From contig MU006090.1 in the NCBI GenBank assembly GCA_010093705.1, positions 1,763,817 through 1,827,816 on the forward strand: DNA of 64,000 nt. The letters run 5' to 3'. The notes under the pieces are model-generated. The model was given only the letters and a program-made list of their open reading frames with translations, did no database searches and had not been told where the DNA came from. Source of the DNA: Patellaria atrata CBS 101060. Taxonomy: Eukaryota; Ascomycota; Dothideomycetes; Patellariales; Patellariaceae. Of the stretch, positions 46,401-58,816 are shown piece by piece (position 1 is the stretch's first letter; every line of letters starts with the position of its first letter). The position numbers and the translations under genes were made by a program.

Positions 46401-49269
46401 CTTATTCCTTAGGTGAAATCAGTAAAGGGGAGCAAGTATAATGTAGAGTATCCTTACAGGTACTCTACCTATTGATCATATACAGGTCCACCCCGACCTT
46501 AACCGGGAATCAAGGGGTAAGGGGATGCTGTAGACCTTAGAATATCCCATCCACTTTCTGAATCGAAACTCACATAGCATAGTTAGCTAATATGATACCA
46601 GGTTTCATCGAGACAGTCCACGTCCCGATACACCAAGAGAACACTTATCTGGATAGAACGGCCCTTCTCGGAATACAGTTAGCTAGTGCCGAACCAAAAC
46701 CAGACACGAATCTGAATAAGAGTGCTTACATACCCATGTCGAGACGTTGTCGCGTCATAGTTGGGATATATCAGAAATTATGAAGGGCCAGCCGGCGTAT
46801 AGTTTGATCCTATGCTCCTGCTATGATCATCATACCTCGAATAAAAAAGGCAACAACTCCGGCCAAGCTCTGCCCTGTGTCCGCACGAGATAAAACGAAA
46901 GAATGGGATTAAGAAAAAGATAAAAGCTTTATCAAAGGGTACAAAAATCGGAAGCAAGCACTTATTCGGATGTTTTTAAGCTGCAATCCTCTATTCAAGC
47001 TCGTCCGACATCGCAGAGGACAGAAGCGGACGCCGCGGTCATGAAGTCAAATGGTATAATTTCTTGTGGACTTCCTTGTTCAACAAGACTTCCCAGGTAC
47101 AGAGTCTCTTAGCCATAGCTATGCAAACAGGCGAGCCGATTGGAGTACCAGGTCATTCATTCGTTGTTCTTACAGAAAGGTACAGTGGTTATAGTGGAGC
47201 CTTCAACACATATCAACCAGTCCTCGTTGAGATGTTCTTCACTTTCGCTCAGCGACAGTGGTTAGACCATTAGAAGGGTATCCTCTGGTTGACGAGAGCG
47301 GTAACTATCAAAGCCGTAGGCCTCGCCCTATAGGTTCCTTGCTTACTCATACTTCATGCTGAGGCAAAAGCTTTTTTGCGCCTATCGCCTCAAATTCTCA
47401 TATTTGACATGATGGGACGGGATATGCTGTAGCCGAGGATTTTGGTAGCTGTAAGGCGTCTCGTCTCTCAGAGAGCTTCTGACATGAAAGGGGCGACTAC
47501 AGCTTCTGAATTGGGGGCTATGCACTTCAAACAACACTTGTATCTGTCACTACTCTTTCTATATTCAGGAAATAAGAAAACACAGATAAAAAGATGGTGT
47601 AAAGTTGAATATCTTTGATAATATTCACAACAGCATAACGGGGATGAAATTTGCAGAATACTATTCTACCAAGAGACCGTTCCGAAGGATCTATTTAGGA
47701 ATCTATTCGCTATGGGTTTACCGCTCGGCCTGTCGGTTTGGAGTTAGCGCAACTACATCCAGGTAATAGTTATTTACCGAACCAAACGAAGATGGGATAA
47801 CACCTAGACATAAGACCAGCAAAAGGTTCTTTTGAAAAAGATTAAACGACAGATGTTGAGATAAAAATTGCTCTAAGTGATGATCAATTGATCAAAAAAT
47901 ATACTGGTTTCGAGCCTGCATTTTCAAGAACTTATGGTGGAATATATTACATTTCGGTCATATTGCAACCCCTTAAAATACTATTGATGGTGAGGTATGA
48001 CTTTCCAAGAATGAAGGTACTAATAAAGAATAATGTGGTGAAAATGAGCTGAATTTGCGAAATGATAGTGACTCCGAGAACAATCTTGATGATAAGCAAA
48101 GCAGACATCAAAACTATACTACCACCTGAATAAAGGAATGCGGACATGGCTTCATCATGCTATATCCCGCGCCAGGAGAACACTGATAGTGCGACAGGGG
48201 GAAGAATATCACTCACTTTTGCCGTTTTGCGTGGGTATTGTTTGGATAGGAGCAAAGTTGAAGTCGTTGAGACTAGTCTTCTCAGGACTCGCTGTGCTCT
48301 CTAATACCAACCACAAGTATCAGTAAGATTACTACAAATACCATATGGGATCTTATAATAACGGATAGGCCATATCACTGTAATAACCAAATCCCTTGGA
48401 AATCTAACTGAGCTGGTTGTGATGGTATGGTAACGCTTTCCCGACCTTGCTCGCCTATTTGCATTTGGAAATCCTCTCGGTAGGGACCACCTCGTCGGAT
48501 TCCGAATGTATTGATGTTGATACACTCTTCTTTATCGCTGTGCCCATCCAAACAGCTCGTATAGAATGATGGCCGGGGGGGGATTGTGGATATGTGGATT
48601 CTATCAGATCTATGCGCAAGGCTACTGTCAGAATGCGGAAGGTTGACCTTCGATCTCAGGACGACGACTAACTTTACAGACGCATATAGTCGACTGAGCA
48701 GGGTACACAGCTTGTCGTCGGAATAACCGTGGACCAGGACCTAGGAATAATAATGGGGAGAGGGTTTGTGAAGAAAGATGTGCTGGGTCGGTGTGTTCTC
48801 GGAAAAGATAGAGTAGGTGCCGTCTAAATTTGGAAGGCCAAGGGAGCATTCTCTGATAACGTCGGGTTGCTTTCTACACTACCGACTCCTACAACCGTCA
48901 AACCTCCCCCGCATTAACAAGATCACATCATCAAGCCTACGTGTTGGCTGGGATGAAAGACTATTCGGTCATGATGGGCTCTCCGAAACCACTGCCGCAA
49001 TTGACCTGCTGGGCCATACAACCACCTCACTTTTCTCATTGTCGGCAAGCTATGATCAGATCGAGGTAGTTACCTAACGAGAGATGGGCTTATTATGTTT
49101 GCCCTCACGATAAATGCCACAAGTGGTCGTTACCCAGGTCCCACCTAGGGTTGTAGAACAACTCGGCGCACTCGCATAAATACAGCCAGTCCCCCTAGAC
49201 TCGAGGATATTCTCTACCAAGCGGACAGTCCAGGCATAAATTCACATTCTCCGTTTAGAACCGCGCGCG
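43472..49269. other. 5.8 kb region without a supportable gene
   Basis: Moderately AT-rich. No frame combines an ATG, adequate length, splice sites and similarity. A 120-codon plus-strand frame (about 46047-46412) and a hydrophobic minus-strand stretch (47947-48147, SALLIIKIVLGVTIISQIQL) were considered. The latter could be a relic of a membrane-protein gene. The part nearest 43471 may hold long 5' leader sequence of the 1,011-residue gene. No terminal repeats or transposase motifs were seen. Confidence 0.45.
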
Positions 49270-51285
49270 ATGTCGGAACAGGTGGACTGGTATGACATTG
49301 TCATTGTTGGAGCAGGTCCTGTTGGACTGACATTATCCACTTGTCTCACACGCTGGGGGTACAAAATCAAGCACATTGACAATCGAGCCGAACCTACGCC
49401 CACTGGTCGCGCCGACGGGATACAACCACGCTCGCTAGACTTATTGCGGAATATGGGTCTCAAACGGAAGATTATGGCTCATGAACCTGCTAAGGTGTAC
49501 GAGGTTGCCTTTTGGGATCCAAGCGCAGAAGGCATTGCTCGTTCCGGAACATGGGCTAGTTGTCCTAAGTTTATCGATGCGAGGTATCCGTTCACTACAT
49601 TACTCCACCAAGGTCTCATAGAACGAATTTTCATCGAGGATATTCAAAAGCATGGCGGTAATATCCACCGACCTTGGACGATTACAGGATTTTGCAACGA
49701 TGGGAAGGATAAGACATACCCGGTTGAAGTGAGTCTCAAGCATGTCGAGAGGGGTGAGATTGAGAAAGTCCGAACCAAATACCTTTTCAGTGGAGAAGGT
49801 GCTAGGAGCTTTGTTCGAGAGAAGCTAGGGATCAAGATTTCTCATAAAGATCCGATTTCGCATGTGTGGGGTGTTATGGATGGTGTTGTCAGGACGGATT
49901 TCCCAGATATCAAAGTATGCATCTAGCCGAATTTCACAATTTTACCGAGACTAACGCGTAAGAAAGATGAAGTGCACGATACACTCCGATTCGGGTTCGA
50001 TTATGGTCATTCCACGAGAGAATAACATGGTTCGATTGTATATACAAATCGCATCTTCAACCGACAAAGATTGGAATCCCCGAAAGACTGCTACAGCTGA
50101 GGAAGTTCAGCGCTACGCTGAAAAGATCATGAAACCCTACTTTATTGACTGGGATCACGTTGAGTGGTACTCTGTGTACCCAATCGGTCAGGGAATCGCT
50201 GAAAAGTATACATTGGACGAACGCATTTTCCTGGGCGGTGATGTCTGTCATACACATAGTGTTCGTATACTGTAATCCTTGTACTATATCATTATTAACA
50301 TAATCTGCAGCCAAAAGCTGGTCAAGGTATGAACACTGCCTTTTTGGATGCTGTAAACTTGGCGTGGAAGATCCATTTGGTCGAGTCAGGCTTTGCGTCT
50401 CGTTCAGTTCTTTCTACCTACGAGTCAGAGAGAAGAAAAGTTGCGGCGAACCTCCTTGATTTCGACGCGAAGTACGCAGCACTCTTTTCTCAGCGGCAGC
50501 CGTCAGCCCGCGAAGTTGGTCTTGCGAATAAAGCTTCAGCTACGGATTCTGATGTCACGGATCACCATAAAGACAACGAATTCATCAAGGCGTTCAAAGA
50601 TTCTTGCGAGTTTACCTCGGGCTATGGCGTTGCCTACAATCCGAATCTCTTCAACTGGTCCCCAGCGCATCGTTCCAAGTCGCAGCTCTTCCTTTCTTAC
50701 CCGGAACATACAACCTTACGCACTGGCCGCATTCTCATTCCAGCAACAGTGACTCGAGTTGTTGATGCTAACGTCGTTCATCTCGAACAAGAGATACCCT
50801 TAAACGGTTCTTTTCGGCTCTATATCTTTACAGGAGACCTAGCTGAAAACTCTAAAGCACTCAAAGACTTCTCTGATCACCTTACGAAGAAGTCATCGTT
50901 CTATTCATCCTTCTTACGCGAAGATATTGACCAAGTCTCATACCATGAGCGCCATAATCCACACTCCCGTTTCTTTACACTTGCAACCGTAATCGCCGCC
51001 AGGCGTGACTCCATCGATATTTCATCTATGCTTCCACCTGTCTTAGCTCGATATAGGAATCATGTTTACGCCGATGATGTATGGGATCAGCGTGTTCCGA
51101 ATTCAAACGCAGCAGCACATGCAAAGATGGGTCTAACCGAAGGGAGCGGAGCTGTAATTGTTGTCAGACCTGATGCGTACGTGGGCTGCATCGTGCGGTT
51201 ATCCAAAGGTACGGGAACTGCCTTGGATGAATACTTCAATGCGTTCACGAGCAAGGAGGTCGGCAGTCACAGGTCACAATTGTGA
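49270..51285 (+). CDS. FAD-dependent phenol 2-monooxygenase-type hydroxylase
   Basis: Class-A flavoprotein that would hydroxylate an aromatic ring using NAD(P)H and O2. Exons 49270-49914, 49967-50260 and 50311-51285 give 1,914 nt (637 residues), the normal family length. FAD-binding landmarks: GAGPVGL (GXGXXG, about residues 15-21), the [12 protein letters not shown] stretch of phenol hydroxylases, and the [20 protein letters not shown] (GD) motif formed across the second intron. The C-terminal thioredoxin-like dimerisation domain ends with [16 protein letters not shown] and [16 protein letters not shown]. Intron 1 ends in AAAG|ATG, the only acceptor keeping frame. It lies in the same direction as a short-chain dehydrogenase 550 bp downstream, so the two may act in one pathway. 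The substrate is unknown. Confidence 0.88.
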
Positions 51286-51836
51286 TACTTCAGAACGGCG
51301 CGAATACCCCAAAGATCATGATTTACGAATTCTGGAATCACAGCTTGGATGAAGAGAGAGAATACAATCTAATTTATTTCTATTTAGTATAAATCAAATA
51401 GAAAAAAAGCCTCATTAATTCACACCTTTCAGTCTCCTATATCTATCTTAGGACGGATGTTTACTATCAAGGAGATTGTTTTGAAGCTAATATATCACCA
51501 CATTTCCTGCTAGCATTAAATCAAGTACAACCATATCCTCGGGTGTTTCTCCTGAATTCAGGACAAGTAGTGGTACTTGTGGCCTCACACAGGGGAATTA
51601 TTAACTCTTGTACGGAGGTATCCTCGAAGCTATGACCAAGATTCAGGTTTGCCTCGGCTCCTTGACAACCTTCCACCACATCTCACTCTGTCCCCGCAGG
51701 ATGCCGTTGGTATGGAACAACGTAATATTGCATGTTTCAATTTCTATTCATTCAGGATTTGTAGAACCATCCTATACTCTAATTCTACCATTTTGATACC
51801 CATCAACTCTGTGCTCAGTAGAACTAGAACCTAGTA
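51286..51836. other. Intergenic between monooxygenase and SDR
   Basis: 550 bp with no gene; AT-rich 3' flank, then the promoter of the dehydrogenase. Confidence 0.45.
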
Positions 51837-52937
51837 ATGCCTGATTCAGGGAGAACCAACTCCTTACCGTTAAGTGAACAACTATCAAAACCTCTTGAAG
51901 ATCCAGGCACGTTTGAGAATATACCCAAGTTAAGACATATAGCTGAAATTTCCCCTGGCCAGTTAGTCCGTTCACCTCTCTGTCTGTGGTCGTATGTGGC
52001 TAATCATGATACAGACGTGTTAAGGATAAAGTCATTATAATCACAGGTATTCACATACTCAAGGAAGGCTTATATTTACGAACTGATCTAACATGTCCAG
52101 GGGCCAATAGTCCTAAAGGCATTGGCCGTGCAACCGCTCATCAGTATGCAAACAACGGCGCCAAAGCAGTCTTCATCTGTGATTACAGCGATGAGTATCT
52201 CGAGGTCCATAAGCGGGAGCTGAATTCGCTATATCCCAACGTTGACATCCATCCACGGAAGTTCGATGCTGCAGATGAACCATCCGTAAAGCAAGTAGTA
52301 GACGAAGCATTAAAGTTGTACGGCCGGTTAGATATCTTCTTTGCCAATGCAGGCATAGCGACTGGCCAGACTATCAACAATGTATCTGCCGAGGAGTTCA
52401 TGAATACTATGAGAGTCAACGCTTTAAGGTGTATTCATTATCCGCAATATCACCCTTTAAACCTCAACTAATCTCCTTAGCGTGTTCCTCGCAACAAAGC
52501 ATGCCTCCAAGGCCATGCTCGTTACAAACTCCAGTAAACCCTACCCGTCCGGATCCATCATCGGAACCGCCTCCGTCGCTGGCATCCGCTCCAACGCCGG
52601 CAGCACCGACTACAGCGCCTCTAAAGCAGCTGTCGTCTCCATCGTGCAAACCGCCGCTTTCCAACTCTCAGGCACTGGTATCCGCTGTAACGCCATCTGT
52701 CCGGGCGTAATCGAGACCGGTATGACGGCTCTGATGTACGATGCAGCCCGAAAGAGAGGCACTGAGAGGAAGATTGGCCAGCTGAACCCCCTAAGGAGGG
52801 GTGCCCAGCCGGATGAGGTCGCGAGAGTCGCGCTGTTTCTAGGGAGCGATGAGGCGAGTTATGTCAATGGTCAGGCGTGGGCTATTTGCGGAGGTTTGAG
52901 TGCGGGTCATCCGTTCGTGCCTGGGAAGTTGGCATAG
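51837..52937 (+). CDS. Short-chain dehydrogenase/reductase
   Basis: Classical SDR, NAD(P)-dependent oxidoreductase. Exons 51837-51910, 52015-52046 (32 nt), 52101-52428 and 52481-52937 give 891 nt (296 residues). The Rossmann start VKDKVIIITGANSPKGIGRA is rebuilt only when the 32-nt exon is included; it has the fungal variant of TGXXXGXG with extra residues. The NNAG-equivalent is FFANAGIATG. The catalytic triad is Ser176 (GTASVAG), Tyr189 and Lys193 (DYSASKAAV), followed by RCNAICPGVIETGM and the C-terminal ASYVNGQAWAICGG. The exon-1 boundary is inferred from phase and is the least certain part. The substrate is unknown; the monooxygenase upstream may be a partner. Confidence 0.83.
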
Positions 52938-54095
52938 TGAGTTAAATCAAGACGTTGCATTGGCCACGTGGTCGTAGTAGCCCCTGAAATAAAGAAGAGT
53001 AACAAAAAAATGATTTAACGCTCAAAAGGAAAAGAAATAAGGATATAAATAACACTAAACAAAGGCAAAACAGTTCCCACCGGCTCCCCATAGAACGGCG
53101 TGGTCCTTCTGCTTGAGGGCATTTTCCACTCCTTCTAAGGCTCACACACAGGACCGGTTGGTTTTGGCCTAATCGGTGTGGTGGGGGTTTTCCACCACTA
53201 AGCCACAGGTCCTGAAGTGAAAGACGGTTACGGGTTCGTTTACATATAACTTGTATGTTTGAAAAAGCGATTGGGGGTGGGTTGAATCGCTTCCCTACAG
53301 TCCCGCATCTTAAAGATAGGTTGTCAGAAAGCTCCTAAACCTCTACTCAATTTCCTATTGTCTAACCGTCGAACTGACTTATGAGTTTCGAATAACCTCG
53401 TACTCTTCCAAAGTCTTTGTCTCAGTCAACCCTTCTGATTAAATTTCGACATTAGGAGATCTCTTTATCCAGCCAAAATCAGCTCAGTCGCACCTCCTTT
53501 GTCTCACAAATCTACACCCTAAATCCGTACTCACACCATATTAGCACACATCGTACATCTAATCTCCCTTCGATGACTTCCTCCCGTCCTGCTCGCTCTA
53601 CGCAACACCCGTCATGTTATCTGCAATCCCTTCGCCTCATCTTCATATCAACGCCACCTCATGCTCCTTCAGAGCAATAATTTATTACACATCCCCAAAA
53701 GTAAGATAGATATAAAAGCCGTGTAACCCACATTGTCCAAAATGCTCCTCGCACGCCTTCACATGACACTCTCTTCGAACTATCTGCCACCTCCCCCACC
53801 ACGCTGTCTCATCATTCTCCGAAGGGTTCAGTTCCAAGCCGAGGCCGATCTGGCGCGAATGAGCGGGCATAGACTGATCCATACGGTAGGGAAGACGGGA
53901 GTGGTATGAGACTAAACGGTTACCGGGGCTGGGTCCGAGTTCAAAGATTATCTGATTGTAAAGGGAGGCGAAGATGGGATACGAGTGTATCTGACATTGA
54001 CACGGTAGTAGATCTACAATTCAGACTATCATGTTTCTGTACCCTGATTACTGTTCAAATCCAGTTATACCAATATCTTGCTACGATCCGAAGCC
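52938..54095. other. Intergenic, 1.16 kb, convergent SDR and CLC 3' flanks
   Basis: No gene supported. Contains the hairpin-forming element at 53150-53213. Confidence 0.5.
53150..53213 (-). repeat. 64-nt imperfect inverted repeat with A-box-like sequence
   Basis: Outer arms AGGACC (53150-53155) and GGTCCT (53208-53213); inner perfect 7-bp arms GTGGTGG (53178-53184) and CCACCAC (53192-53198) around a 7-nt loop; and partly matching TGGCCTAA / CTAAGCCA arms between. The minus strand contains TGGCTTAGTGG (53205-53195), which fits a polymerase III A box. No B box was found. It could be a tRNA-derived fragment, a small foldback element or a structured 3' signal. Confidence 0.45.
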
Positions 54096-56476
54096 TCAAT
54101 GTAACCCCTCCAAATAACTAACCAACCTCTTCTTAATAACCACACCGACCAACTTCCCCGTGCCCTCCTCCACCACACAGAGGAACCTAAGCCCCAACTT
54201 GGCAAACATCTCCACTAGATACTCCATCGGCGCCTTCGCACAGATGGTCAAGGGCGTCCTATCCACAAACATGGAAAGATCGAAATCTTCCTCATCGGCA
54301 TCACCCAGGAGTCTAACCTCCGCATCCTCTGGAAAAAGCTCCCCGACTTCCTTGAGGCCGAACTCCAGCTCCCCTTCCGCAATATAGCCCTGCAGCATCC
54401 CATTCTGCACGAGCACCAGTCCGGCATCCATAAGCCCCCTCCGATGCAACAGATCCAGTTTCTCCTGCAACACTGTCCGGGGAACCATATTCGTCTTCCC
54501 CACGACAACCGTGATCTCCCTCATCGTCTGCTCGGGCGGAATCAGCTCCTCGACAAGATGGTTCTGCCGCTGCACGACGTGCAAGTTGTGATCGAGATCC
54601 AAGAACGGATGACCCATGACGTTCTGCGCGAGGTCGTAGATGCCCTCCTTCCCGATCGCGTCGGCGACCCATTTGGCGACGAGGATCGCGATCATGTGCG
54701 GGACGATGTATTCCAGCTCGCCCGTGAGCTCGAACATGATGACGCCGAGGGAGATGGTCATTCTTGAGACGCCGGCGAGGAAGCCTGCTGCGCCAACCAT
54801 GGCGAAGATGCCGGGCGAGATGTCGGGGATCCATTGGCCGAGGAGGCGGCCGAAGAAGGCGCCCGCATCGAGGGCTGGGATAATGACGCCGGATGGTACT
54901 TTACATCCGAAGGTTATAGTGGTGAGGACGAGTTTGGCAAGCGTGCCGTAGACGAGCCAGCCTATGTAGGAGTTGTTGCCGTCTGTTCTCGCTTCATTTT
55001 GACAGACCCACGTGTTGGAGGAGTGGTTATCACGGCAGTCAACCAGGAGATTGCGGATGATGATGTCGCCGGGCTCGCGGGTTAGGGGGTTGGGGAATTG
55101 GATTAGGGTTGTGGCGAGAACGACGAGGAAGACCTCGAAAACGGGGTAGTTCTTGATGATTGCGTATTTTCTGAACCATTTGCTCCACATGAAGTTGAGT
55201 TTACAGAACAGACCGCCAAAGATACCACCAGCGACACCCAGGACAACGAATACGAGATAGTGTACTGCGTTATACGATGTGCCATAGTTGGTCTCGAACA
55301 GGACGAGTTTCCCAGTTCCAGTAGGGTTCAAAGCTTTTAGCACCATTGCGGCAATAAGGGAGCAAAGAAAAGCTCGCCATAAGACTTTGCGGGGAAAGTA
55401 GGTGCTAATTTCTTCATAACTGAAGAGTACTCCTCCAATGGGTGCACCAAAAGCGACGCTCAACCCTGATGCGCATGCAGCGGAGAGAAGTTCACGCATT
55501 TTTCTGCCATTATTTCGGTATTTAGGGAACCACATCCCCACAAGATATCCAACGCACGTAGAGATGTGAACGAATGGACCTTCTTTACCCAAGCACATTC
55601 CTGTTGCAACAGCAAATATAGCACCGAATCCCTTTACAACCAAGACCTTCAGATCCAAAAAGTTCGGTATTACAAAGCCAGACAGGATTGTTTTGATCTC
55701 AGGTATGCCCGATCCAGCGGCCATATACAGAGATTTACCAGAGGTAACAGGTTGTGGTGTAGTATCCATCCCGTGCACTTCATCTCCTTTGCCAGGTGAC
55801 ACTGCTGGTAATGATCGTTTCGTCAACATTGTGGCGCTTGAACTCATGATACCAAAGGCCAGGGCCCAAGCGACGTATATGGCAAAGGATGATGTATATC
55901 TATCTGTCCAGACGTGGAAGTTCTTACAATCATCTCCAAGCTCCGAGTTGAGCCTTAGAAATGGAGTTTTCTCCTCACAACAAGCCTCCCTACTGAGGAG
56001 GGGATTCCTGGTACAATATCCGAACTTCCAGTCTGATACTGTAGCTTCTGCTACATCGACGACGAAGGCTACGCATGCTGTGAAAATACCAATAAACACA
56101 ACGGCAATCCAGCCGGAGCATGAGTCAAGCAGCGAGATGATCCCATACCGGAGACCTTTTCGAGAATGGACGATTCTATACCGATACGAATCTTTAACCT
56201 GACGAACGGTATTAGACTTAGGAGAAATTCTAAGAGACTAGAAGTTTATACAAGGTCATGTAGCCAATCGATAGTGGTATAGTCATTATATGGTAATCTT
56301 TCACCCACTGTAGAAGCAGCAAGTTGTTGTTCCTCTTTTGATACCGCAGATGCTGCAATTGATTGTGCTGAAAGGACTTCATCATCGTGCTGTAACTGGC
56401 TTAATCGGCGGTCGTGGGGAGGATGTAGGAGAAGGCCAGTCCGCTCATTTGCAGACTCAATGTCTTGATGGGACAT
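54096..56476 (-). CDS. GEF1: CLC-family chloride/proton exchanger with CBS domains (GEF1-like)
   Basis: Intracellular Cl-/H+ antiporter; the yeast relative Gef1 acidifies Golgi/endosomal compartments and supports copper and iron loading. Exons 56476-56252 and 56198-54096 give 776 codons (775 residues). The N-terminus ends in YNDYTTIDWLHDL|VKDSYRYR, conserved in fungal CLCs and formed across the intron. CLC signatures: AAGSGIPEIK (about 237-242), GKEGPFVHIS with gating Glu281, and GAPIGGVLFSYEEIS with Glu338 at the proton-glutamate position, so it is probably an exchanger and not a channel. GCKVPSGVIIPALDAGAFFG also belongs to the pore. The cytosolic C-terminal 180 residues hold two CBS-like modules, ending VVEEGTGKLVGVVIKKRLVS. 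The 3' third is GC-rich. Divergent from the ethanolamine kinase gene. Confidence 0.92.
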
Positions 56477-57360
56477 GTTTTACAGGATATGTCACCATAT
56501 GGCCGACAGGATATCGGGTGTAGCTGAAGCTTGGGGAACATGATGGGAATTAGAGAACAGTTTATATTTGAAGTAAATAATAAGGCAGCTATGCAAGTGT
56601 GCAGATCCGCGGCAGAGTGAATACAGTAAACAGCTTCCTTATCACTGACGCCGTGGAGAAGAGAGGGCTGATATTATTAGATCTATCGAGCTTTATCTGT
56701 GGCAGGATGCTGTGGCTTGATAAGGTGATATAGATAAGAATCATGGTCACGTGACATAACCCATTGGGGCAGGACGGGACGGAAACGTGACCACACTACC
56801 GTATTTCGTAATTCGTCGTCCCCAATTTCAATACGGTACTGGACTGTTTCTGTTACAGTACGATACATCCTACTGTCAATTTTGATACCACTGTGTATCT
56901 CACACCCACAGACGACGCAAATACTCGAGAAGATCATTACTTTGAAGGGCTGCGACAAGAGGAAATGAAAACATACCATGTCTCGGCATTACGAGTCCCC
57001 ACCGCCACTCGAATGCTCTCACGTGCCAGGCACACGCGACAACCACTGCCGTGCTTAATTCGTCCTGACCGCCCAGTTATCAAGCACGGTTACTACTAAT
57101 ATTTATCCCAAGTGTAGATTGTTTTAAGCACTCAATACATTGTCAGCAGAAGAACTGATTAGAGAAATTTTACAAGCTAGAAAGAGAGACATCGTAGAGT
57201 TCAATTGCACTTAGAATTGCGTTTTAGGTTCGTCAATAGCCCCATCATGGTATATTCTTACATGTGAAAGCACCACATGAGCAAGTGGATTGGTTCCCCT
57301 CTATCGGGTCTGCTTATGGCTAACACATCTATTATGACTATAGACAATATCCTCTAGAAG
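56477..57360. other. Divergent intergenic region, CLC / ethanolamine kinase
   Basis: 880 bp between the two starts. No gene or clear site recognised. Confidence 0.45.
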
Positions 57361-58816
57361 ATGATGAGTCTTTCCTCCGATGCTGTACCTATCAGGCATA
57401 TACCCCTTTCCTACTCTCATGAAGAGTCAAGAAAATCTGCCCTTCGCCTGATCCTAACCCTCAGACCGGACTGGGAGGATACTCAGGACCTAATTGAGTT
57501 CGTCAGATTTAAGGAGGGCATAACCAATACTGTATGTTGTTTACAACCGGGGTGATGCGTACGTCAAGACCTGACTGAAGCAGCAGTTAACGGGTTAAAT
57601 ATAGTTACTGAAAGCCATACACAAGGAACCTGGGAAGTCCGAAGAAGATATAGACAATGAAGCTATTCTACTTCGGGCATATGGCAATGGTACTGCTGTG
57701 CTCATTGATAGAGATGGTTTGTACCCCTGAACACGCCTGGACTATGACGAAGCTAACATTATTGATATAGGGGAAACATTGTCGCATTCGCTTCTCGCTA
57801 GCCATAACCTCGCTCCTTCTCTCCTAGCTCGCTTTGAAAATGGTCTACTCTACAAGTATATCCAGGGTACAGCCTGCGCACCAGAGGATCTCCGCCGCCC
57901 CGAGGTATGGAGGGGAGTTGCTCGAAGAATAGCAGAATGGCATGCAACTCTACCAGTCACAAAAATCACATCTCCTCCACCCAGTACCGACGCTCCCACC
58001 GGACGACCTAAGCCTCTCGCAACCCTAGACGACGCACCTCCACCTAAACCCGGGACCAGACACAACAGAACCCCCAGCGTCGTGACCGGCAAACCCGAGC
58101 CTACCGTCTGGAGCGTAATGCAAAAATGGATAGCTGCCGTCCCCACCAGCACCCCCGAAGAAAAGTCCCGCCAAGCAACCCTCTCCAAAGAACTCGTCTG
58201 GCTCGCCCGCACCCTTGGCGACACCCCCGGCATCCACTCCGCACCTTTAGTCTTCGCCCACTGCGACCTCTTGAGCGGTAATGTCATCATCTCACCCCCG
58301 TCACAATCCACGCCCACCCCCTCCCGTCGCTCCTCCCACTCCAGCGCCTCCTCCACCCCGACCCCGCAAGTGACAACCGTCTCCTTCATCGACTACGAAT
58401 ACACGACCGCAGCCCCCGCCGCCTTCGACCTTGCGAACCACTTCGCCGAATGGGGCGGCTTCGAATGCGACTACGCCGTCCTCCCCACCCGGTCCCAGCG
58501 GCGGGACTTTCTGAAGGAGTATTTGAGGGCGTATAACACGCACCTTGCCCGCGCGCCCTCGGAGCACGAAACAGAGGGAGAGTTGAGGCGGTTGGAAGAG
58601 GAGGTCGATATGTTCAGAGGCGTGCCGGGGTTTTATTGGGGTATTTGGGCTCTCATTCAGGCCACGATTAGCCAGATTCATTTTGATTATGCCGCTTATG
58701 CTGAGGTTCGGTTGGGGGAGTATTGGGCGTGGAAGAGGGAGGAGGGTGTGGATGTGGTGGAAGGGGAGGGCGAGTCTCGGCATCGGCTGAGGGAACGGAG
58801 ATGGCGGGAAGAGTAG
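57361..58816 (+). CDS. EKI1: Ethanolamine kinase (EKI1-like)
   Basis: Phosphorylates ethanolamine, the first step of the CDP-ethanolamine (Kennedy) route to phosphatidylethanolamine; cytosolic. Exons 57361-57531, 57605-57716 and 57771-58816 give 1,329 nt (442 residues). The N-lobe includes FVRFKEGITNTLLKAIH and EAILLRAYGNGTAVLIDRDG. The catalytic Brenner motif is VFAHCDLLSGNVII, and the Mg-binding block is FIDYEYTTAAPAAFDLANHF followed by EWGGFECDYAVLPT, typical of ethanolamine/choline kinases. Two low-complexity Pro/Ser/Thr inserts are present: one of about 45 residues before the catalytic motif, and one of about 24 residues between HCDLLSGN and the IDYEY motif. ATGATG at 57361 offers two adjacent starts. 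Ethanolamine over choline preference is inferred from the overall pattern. Confidence 0.85.

Noticed and set aside
46047-46412. About 120-codon plus-strand frame
   Set aside because: It has an ATG, but no recognisable domain or neighbouring exon; chance is likely at this length.
47947-48147. Hydrophobic minus-strand frame
   Set aside because: Too short and isolated to call a gene; mentioned only as a possible relic.
48817-49077. 86-codon plus-strand frame upstream of the monooxygenase
   Set aside because: No similarity and no splice route into the monooxygenase, which has its own good ATG and FAD motif at its N-terminus.
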